From contig NZ_SRLQ01000017.1 in the NCBI RefSeq assembly GCF_004745805.1, forward strand, positions 1 to 64,000: 64,000 bases of DNA. Reading direction: 5' to 3'. The notes below the pieces were generated by a model. The model searched no databases. It had not been told where the DNA came from and was given only the letters and a program-made list of their open reading frames with translations. The stretch is from Mycolicibacterium sp. CH28. GTDB taxonomy: Bacteria > Actinomycetota > Actinomycetes > Mycobacteriales > Mycobacteriaceae. Within the stretch, counting starts at the first letter, position 1, and each line of letters begins with the position of its first letter. A program made the translations under genes and the position numbers. This document shows, piece after piece, positions 60,489-64,000 of the stretch.

Positions 60489-62108
60489 ATGAGTTTTGTG
60501 TCACTGGACAACAAACCACTGAGGACGCGCGAACAGGTGGCGCGCGAAGTTCACGCTGTGGCAACGCGGCTCGGGCTGGACGAGCTTGCGACCGTCATCG
60601 CCCTGATGACGATCTCCACCGAGGTGGGCGCAAACGATACGAGCGGCCATCGCCAGTGGTGGTGCCCGTTCAACAAGGCCGACCCGCAATCCGAGCGGTT
60701 CCCCCACGATTCCGAATCCAACGACGGTCTCTCGTCCGGCTACTTCCAACAGCAGGTGTCGCGCCCTGGCTCGACTGAGAAGCCTTGGGGCTGGGGCGGA
60801 CTATACGGGGACGTCAACGGTGCCCGGAGGCGCATGACGCTGGGTGAATCCGCCGAGATGTTCTTGAAGGCGCTATCACCAAACTACGTGACCGCCGAAG
60901 GCGACCCCGCAAGAGCGGGCGAGTTTGCCCAGGCTGTGCAACGCAGCGCTTTCGGAGAGCGGTACCGGGACAAGTGGGATGAGGCCCACGAGGTCTTGGA
61001 GCGCGCGCTCGCCGAGCCCACCGCGGGCCAGCAGAAGACCGAAACTCCATCGGCTAGACCGCAGTTCATCGAACTCAACCTGATCGGCGAACGAAAGATA
61101 TCCACTCAATGCGAGCCCCGCTGCGACTGCGAGGTCGATCTCTTCCTGCTGCATACCAGCGAGGGGGCCGGCGGCGAAGCGCTGATCCAGTTCATGGAAG
61201 GCAAGGGCGAGCGCTCCTACCACTACATTGTCGACAATGACGCAGACGGCAACACGGTCTACGACCTTGTCGACACTGATCTCGCTGCGTGGAGCGCATG
61301 TGACGCTAACCGTCGTTCGATCAACCTCGCGTTCGGGCACTCATGGGCGAAATGGTCGCGTGATGAGTGGATCACGAACGCGCGCAAGGCGATTCAGATC
61401 GCGGCATGGCTCGCCGTGCAAGACTGCAAAAAGTACGGCATTCCCGCCAAAGTCAACCCGCCACCGTACGAGCGATGTGCCGGCATCAGCGATCACAAGT
61501 ACTGCACGGTGGCGCTGAAGGACGGCAACACCCATACCGACGTTGGACCGAACTTCCCCTGGGACGTGTTCGCCGACGACGTCAAGTCGTTCGTCGGCGA
61601 CACCATGGCGGGCGCGAGCGCAGTGGTGACGGGATCTCCGGCGCCAGCGAGGGCGCTCACCGCCGACGAGCAACACGAGTTGTTGCTCGCGGCCCGCAAG
61701 ATCCTCGGGATGTGGCCGTCGAGATCCGTATACCGCGATGACGACCACGCTGTGGACGACACCATAGGCATGCTGCTCAACATCGACGCCAGCACCTACG
61801 ACATCCTGATCGAGAACCAGGCGCTCATGGGCGATCCGGTGTCCTTGGCGAAGATTCGGCGCCTCGCGGACGGACACGGCCCTGGCGCCAGGAACATCGA
61901 CGGTTCCCCCAACGAGTGGGCGATCGACCGTGCACGGATCGTCCAGGCCCGAGCCGAGCGCCTGGCGGCGGTTTTCGGATGGCAGGCAACCGACGCCCCA
62001 GCGCCAGGGCCGACCGCCACTACCAAGAGTCGGGAACAACGCACGCAGATTCCACGGCCCGCGGCAGAAGCCGCGCGGACCACGCCCGCGACCAAGAAAT
62101 CGAAGTGA
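60489..62108 (+). CDS. lysA: Mycobacteriophage-type endolysin LysA (peptidase + amidase)
   Basis: 539 residues. N-terminal domain (about 15-170) of the mycobacteriophage LysA type: ISTEVGANDTSGHRQWWCPFN, DGLSSGYFQQQ, LYGDVNGARRRM. Central Amidase_2 domain (about 192-365) with zinc-ligand candidates His222 (LFLLHTSEG) and the late NTHTDVGPNFPWDVF block, cutting the N-acetylmuramoyl-L-Ala bond. The C-terminal about 150 residues carry a helical region and a Lys/Thr/Pro tail. No signal peptide, as in phage endolysins that need a holin. lysB follows after 4 bp. Confidence 0.9.
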   Translation: MSFVSLDNKPLRTREQVAREVHAVATRLGLDELATVIALMTISTEVGANDTSGHRQWWCPFNKADPQSERFPHDSESNDGLSSGYFQQQVSRPGSTEKPWGWGGLYGDVNGARRRMTLGESAEMFLKALSPNYVTAEGDPARAGEFAQAVQRSAFGERYRDKWDEAHEVLERALAEPTAGQQKTETPSARPQFIELNLIGERKISTQCEPRCDCEVDLFLLHTSEGAGGEALIQFMEGKGERSYHYIVDNDADGNTVYDLVDTDLAAWSACDANRRSINLAFGHSWAKWSRDEWITNARKAIQIAAWLAVQDCKKYGIPAKVNPPPYERCAGISDHKYCTVALKDGNTHTDVGPNFPWDVFADDVKSFVGDTMAGASAVVTGSPAPARALTADEQHELLLAARKILGMWPSRSVYRDDDHAVDDTIGMLLNIDASTYDILIENQALMGDPVSLAKIRRLADGHGPGARNIDGSPNEWAIDRARIVQARAERLAAVFGWQATDAPAPGPTATTKSREQRTQIPRPAAEAARTTPATKKSK

Positions 62109-62112
62109 CGCC

Positions 62113-63351
62113 ATGAGCTGGCGCGGCTATGAGTTGACTGAGCCACCGATGCGTGACCCACAAATCGGACGAATCAAGGACAAGCTGTTCAGCAAGTTCA
62201 CCTGGGCAAAACAGTGGCCGGGTTTGGCAGAATCTCTGCACGACAACGAAACCCGCGATACCTATGACCGAGTAGCCCGCGACGTCGTGGCCGAGTTTCA
62301 AGATCGGGCCGGAATGACCGCCGCCGGAACCGCCGTCGCTGGCGTCGCCAATTTCGCCACCCAGGTCCGACTGGGGGCCTGGCCACCGCCGCCGTCCGAC
62401 GAACCGCCGCGGCACGCATGCCTGACGTTCCGAGGCTGCGGCGGGGTGGTGGGCCAGGATTACACCTCCCGTGTCGCCCAAGCATGCTCGTCGGTGGTCG
62501 AAGAGCATGTCATCGCGTATCCGGCATCGATGGGTGGAATACCGGTGGGCTCGGCGACCGATCCCAACGCACCATCGGGCAACGAATCTGTGGACGTTGC
62601 GATCGAACAGGCAGTGAGGTGGTTGGTCGAACACCCGACCCGCACATTCGTCATCGGCGGTTACAGCCTTGGGGCGATCGCGGCCAGCCGCGTGCGCGCG
62701 GAACTGGAACCCGGTGGGCGACTTGAGCAATACAAGCCCAACTACGTCTGTGGGTTCACGTTCGGGAACCCCTCTCGCGCGTTTGGTCACACGTTCTATC
62801 TCGGTGGAATCCCCTATGGCCACGGTATCTCCACCTTCCAACTACCGCAGTCCTGCTGTACCTGGGACTGGTGCGACGAAGCTGATGCCGACGATCTGTA
62901 CACCAACGTGCCCCTCGGCCAAGCTGGCGTCATCTGCACCGATGCCTACCGAGCGGTCATGGACACGAGGGTCTGCGACCCCGTCGAGACGGCACGCAGA
63001 CTGGTACCGGAGCTGCTCAAGCTCGTCGAGGACGCCGGGATCCAAATCCCCGTCTTCGGCTCCGCCGCCAACCTCGACGCCAACATGCTGGCTCCCGCCG
63101 TCATGACACTGCTGCTGCAGCTTCTCACCGGCGTGTTCGCCGGCCTCGGTGGTGGCGCCGGAGGAGATCTCACCCGTCCCGCGGCGGCCGTCCAGGCAGC
63201 CATCCTGGGTCTGAAGTTCGCCTGCGACCACCCGATCACCCGAGCGCACGTCACCTATGAATCCGAGGACGCCCTACCGGGACAAACCCATCTCGACCAT
63301 GCGATCCAGCATGTGAACGACTGGGCGAGAAGGGTCACAGTTCGGCTATGA
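62113..63351 (+). CDS. lysB: Mycobacteriophage-type LysB mycolylarabinogalactan esterase
   Basis: 412 residues. N-terminal about 90 residues form a peptidoglycan-binding-like region (PQIGRIKDKLFSKFTWAK); the rest is an alpha/beta-hydrolase of cutinase type with catalytic Ser185 in GGYSLGA and a C-terminal HLDHAIQHVNDWA helix. LysB cuts the ester between mycolic acids and arabinogalactan, the last step of mycobacterial phage lysis. Longer than many phage LysB proteins. No signal peptide. Pairing with lysA in phage order makes the assignment firm. Confidence 0.9.
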   Translation: MSWRGYELTEPPMRDPQIGRIKDKLFSKFTWAKQWPGLAESLHDNETRDTYDRVARDVVAEFQDRAGMTAAGTAVAGVANFATQVRLGAWPPPPSDEPPRHACLTFRGCGGVVGQDYTSRVAQACSSVVEEHVIAYPASMGGIPVGSATDPNAPSGNESVDVAIEQAVRWLVEHPTRTFVIGGYSLGAIAASRVRAELEPGGRLEQYKPNYVCGFTFGNPSRAFGHTFYLGGIPYGHGISTFQLPQSCCTWDWCDEADADDLYTNVPLGQAGVICTDAYRAVMDTRVCDPVETARRLVPELLKLVEDAGIQIPVFGSAANLDANMLAPAVMTLLLQLLTGVFAGLGGGAGGDLTRPAAAVQAAILGLKFACDHPITRAHVTYESEDALPGQTHLDHAIQHVNDWARRVTVRL

Positions 63352-63418
63352 GCACGGGGCAGCAGGGAACCGTCCGACGACCCGGGGTGTCGTAGCCGCT
63401 GATGAAGAGGGAGTTCTG

Positions 63419-63898
63419 ATGCTCATCGCGAAATGGTTACTCGCCATCGGTGTGTTCTTGGTCGTCGGCGGTGCCGGCATCGGGGTGTACGGGCTGACTC
63501 AGCATCCCGGTGAGGCGAGCGTCGCCACCCAACTCCACCCCGACCAGTGTCTTCTTGTGGAGCTGAACCCTGGCTCCGGTCCACCCGCCGCCGCGTCGGA
63601 TGCGCACACCCGCTCGCCGGATCCCGAGCACGCCGTCCTGGTCTGCGGTGCGTCCGCAGCCGGCGCGGGCACCAACAAAGGCCTCCCGGTGGATGTCCCG
63701 TCATTGGTGAACGTCCTCAGAGACGCCCAGCGTTGGCTCGCATTCGTCGCCTTCGGCATCCTGATGGTCGCAGTCGGGCTGGCCTTTCTCACCTCCGCTG
63801 GCTTCGTCAGCGTCATGACCGCGGTCCTCACCGGCCGCACCACTATCGCGGGCGGGCCCACCCCGCCGCCGGATGCGCCCGCCGCACGACCGGTGTGA
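63419..63898 (+). CDS. Small two-helix membrane protein of the lysis cassette
   Basis: 159 residues. First hydrophobic helix at about 5-27 (WLLAIGVFLVVGGAGIGVYGL), a polar loop of 75 residues with two Cys, a second hydrophobic stretch at about 105-135 (LAFVAFGILMVAVGLAFLTSA and on) and a Pro-rich tail. GAGGGAG precedes ATG 63419. Location after lysA-lysB and topology allow a holin or holin-accessory role, but the long Cys-containing loop is unlike typical mycobacteriophage holins. Function open. Confidence 0.65.
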   Translation: MLIAKWLLAIGVFLVVGGAGIGVYGLTQHPGEASVATQLHPDQCLLVELNPGSGPPAAASDAHTRSPDPEHAVLVCGASAAGAGTNKGLPVDVPSLVNVLRDAQRWLAFVAFGILMVAVGLAFLTSAGFVSVMTAVLTGRTTIAGGPTPPPDAPAARPV

Positions 63899-63938
63899 GC
63901 ACGCAGCTCCGACGATCGCCCGCGGACAATCACGGCAC

Positions 63939-64000
63939 TCAGGGCGTCCAGATCAGCAGATCCTGCATGCCGTTGTTCATGGTGACCGTGGTCGGCGCCG
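63939..64000 (-). CDS. MPT63-family protein, C-terminus only
   Basis: The last 19 codons of a leftward gene that enters from the right edge: APTTVTMNNGMQDLLIWTP then TGA at 63941-63939. This is nearly the C-terminal sequence of the secreted immunoglobulin-like antigen MPT63 (which ends MNNGMEDLLIWEP, recalled). In M. tuberculosis an MPT63-like protein, Rv3033, follows Rv3032, so this is probably the Rv3033 counterpart. Confidence 0.7.
   Translation of the reverse strand, partial: APTTVTMNNGMQDLLIWTP

Overview
The window looks like the chromosome of a fast-growing-type Mycobacterium (Mycolicibacterium-like). It is GC-rich, uses many GTG starts, has four-base ATGA/GTGA overlaps inside operons, and carries recognisable mycobacterial blocks. 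These include a full nuoA-N operon, the gatCAB-pfkA-ligA-mnmA-iscS-etfBA-MGLP block known from the M. tuberculosis Rv3009c-Rv3032 area, an Rv3143-type receiver protein and an MPT63-family C-terminus.

Layout. 1-952: tail of a Pro/Ala-rich protein and an orphan receiver. 1122-3092 (+): class I FBPase and a proteobacterial-type phosphoribulokinase. 3094-18231 (-): complex I, nuoN back to nuoA. 18484-18990 (+): a DUF302 protein. 19010-27592 (-): a group 2a (Huc-type) [NiFe]-hydrogenase operon: HucM-like, HucS, HucL, maturation protease, small protein, TPR, NifU-Rieske (HucE-like), NHL, and one unknown. 27798-28859 (+): AraC regulator. 28909-32627 (-): cbbL-cbbS-cbbX-cbbR for a red-type form I RuBisCO. 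32861-33859 (+): class I aldolase. 33851-35754 (-): GAF histidine kinase and NarL/LuxR response regulator. 35930-40272 (+): rpe, transketolase, a second (class II) phosphoribulokinase and a reduced HAD protein. 40284-56397, mostly (-): gatB, pfkA, gatA, gatC, ligA, mnmA, iscS, lipid acyltransferases and etfBA. 56604-60243 (+): methyltransferase, GH57 and GT4 genes of the methylglucose lipopolysaccharide (MGLP) type. 60489-63898 (+): a phage-type lysis cassette (LysA, LysB, membrane protein). 63939-64000 (-): end of an MPT63-like gene.

How it fits together. From 1122 to 40272 the window holds an electron source (H2 by Huc), an NADH/quinone machine (Nuo), the CO2-fixing enzyme with its activase and regulator, and the CBB-specific or CBB-duplicated enzymes (PRK, FBPase, aldolase, Rpe, Tkt). 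I read this as a contiguous H2-driven chemolithoautotrophy island. The hydrogenase hyp genes and the PGK/GAPDH/TPI/Rpi steps are not in the window. Related GC-rich palindromes lie at three intergenic sites of this island. The part from gatB onward is conserved mycobacterial chromosome, interrupted at its end by the isolated lysis cassette. I found no tRNA, rRNA, CRISPR array, IS element or integrase.
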